NCBI GenBank assembly: GCA_958438185.1
Contig: CAUBQU010000119.1
Location: 1 to 5,054, forward strand
Origin: an uncultured Oscillospiraceae bacterium
GTDB taxonomy: Bacteria; Bacillota; Clostridia; Oscillospirales; Oscillospiraceae
Direction of reading: 5' to 3'
DNA length: 5,054 nt
The translations under genes and the position numbers were made by a program. Within the stretch, counting starts at the first letter, position 1, and the number at the start of each line of letters is the position of its first letter. Positions 5,004 through 5,054 of this stretch are shown here, in pieces. The notes under the pieces are model-generated. The model was not told where the DNA came from. It made no database searches and saw only the letters and a list, made by a program, of their open reading frames with translations.

Positions 5004-5036
5004 AACATAGCGTTATTTATAACGATACGTTATGAT
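4999..5036. promoter_or_regulatory. Double dyad operator before the next gene
   Basis: An 18-base arm (4999-5016) and its near-complement (5019-5036) match at 16 of 18 positions around a TT centre. Each arm contains its own dyad: ATAACATAGCGTTAT (5002-5016) and ATAACGATACGTTAT (5019-5033), spaced 17 bases apart. This suits cooperative binding of two dimers, as in some TetR-like autoregulated genes. The protein that binds is unknown and may be encoded by the cut-off gene. Confidence 0.7.
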
Positions 5037-5050
5037 TTGGAGGCGGAATC

Positions 5051-5054
5051 ATGC
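5051..5054 (+). CDS. Start of a gene cut off by the window edge
   Basis: An ATG at 5051 is preceded by GGAGG (5039-5043) with seven bases between. Together with the promoter and the double dyad just upstream, this indicates a new transcription unit. Only the start codon and one base are present, so nothing can be said of the product, although an autoregulated transcription factor would fit. Confidence 0.6.

Overview
The window looks like chromosomal DNA of a fairly GC-rich gut-type member of the Clostridia (Firmicutes), perhaps Oscillospiraceae/Ruminococcaceae. This is an inference from AGGAGG-type ribosome binding sites, consensus sigma-A promoters, short intergenic gaps and the gene families present (YjdF, Cys-rich KTR, DUF998). 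All convincing genes lie on the + strand. No rRNA, tRNA, CRISPR array, transposase or integrase gene was seen.

Layout. Positions 1-403 hold no intact gene. They contain a near-perfect promoter (84-112), an orphan copy of the last codons of a Cys-rich KTR gene (232-264) joined to a terminator-like hairpin (248-296), and a second GC-rich hairpin (327-371). Next come a lipoprotein of the DUF4097 beta-solenoid type (404-1357) and a four-helix membrane protein resembling DUF2975 (1389-1943), probably one operon. A structured leader, probably a yjdF azaaromatic riboswitch (about 1944-2061), precedes a yjdF gene (2062-2490). That gene has an in-frame TAG at codon 17, where the family normally has Trp, and otherwise looks intact. 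A very long intrinsic terminator (2538-2589) and a second one (2655-2681) close this half.

The second half starts with a strong promoter (2704-2731) and an abutting perfect palindrome (2733-2752), the likely operator of the TetR/AcrR regulator that follows (2766-3422). The regulator overlaps a 63-residue Cys-rich KTR zinc-ribbon gene (3409-3600), whose last codons form the 5' arm of a terminator (3585-3641). A DUF998 membrane protein (3657-4319) and a GNAT acetyltransferase (4316-4942) follow with an ATGA overlap. At the right edge, a promoter and a 38-bp double dyad (4999-5036) precede the start codon of a gene that runs out of the window (5051).

How the parts fit. TetR, KTR, DUF998 and GNAT read as one stress- or drug-responsive cassette under TetR autoregulation. 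A terminator sits between KTR and DUF998, with no room for a promoter between it and the DUF998 ribosome binding site. The most interesting points are the nonsense codon in yjdF behind an apparently intact riboswitch-like leader, and the two copies of a KTR tail-plus-terminator module, one of them lacking its gene.
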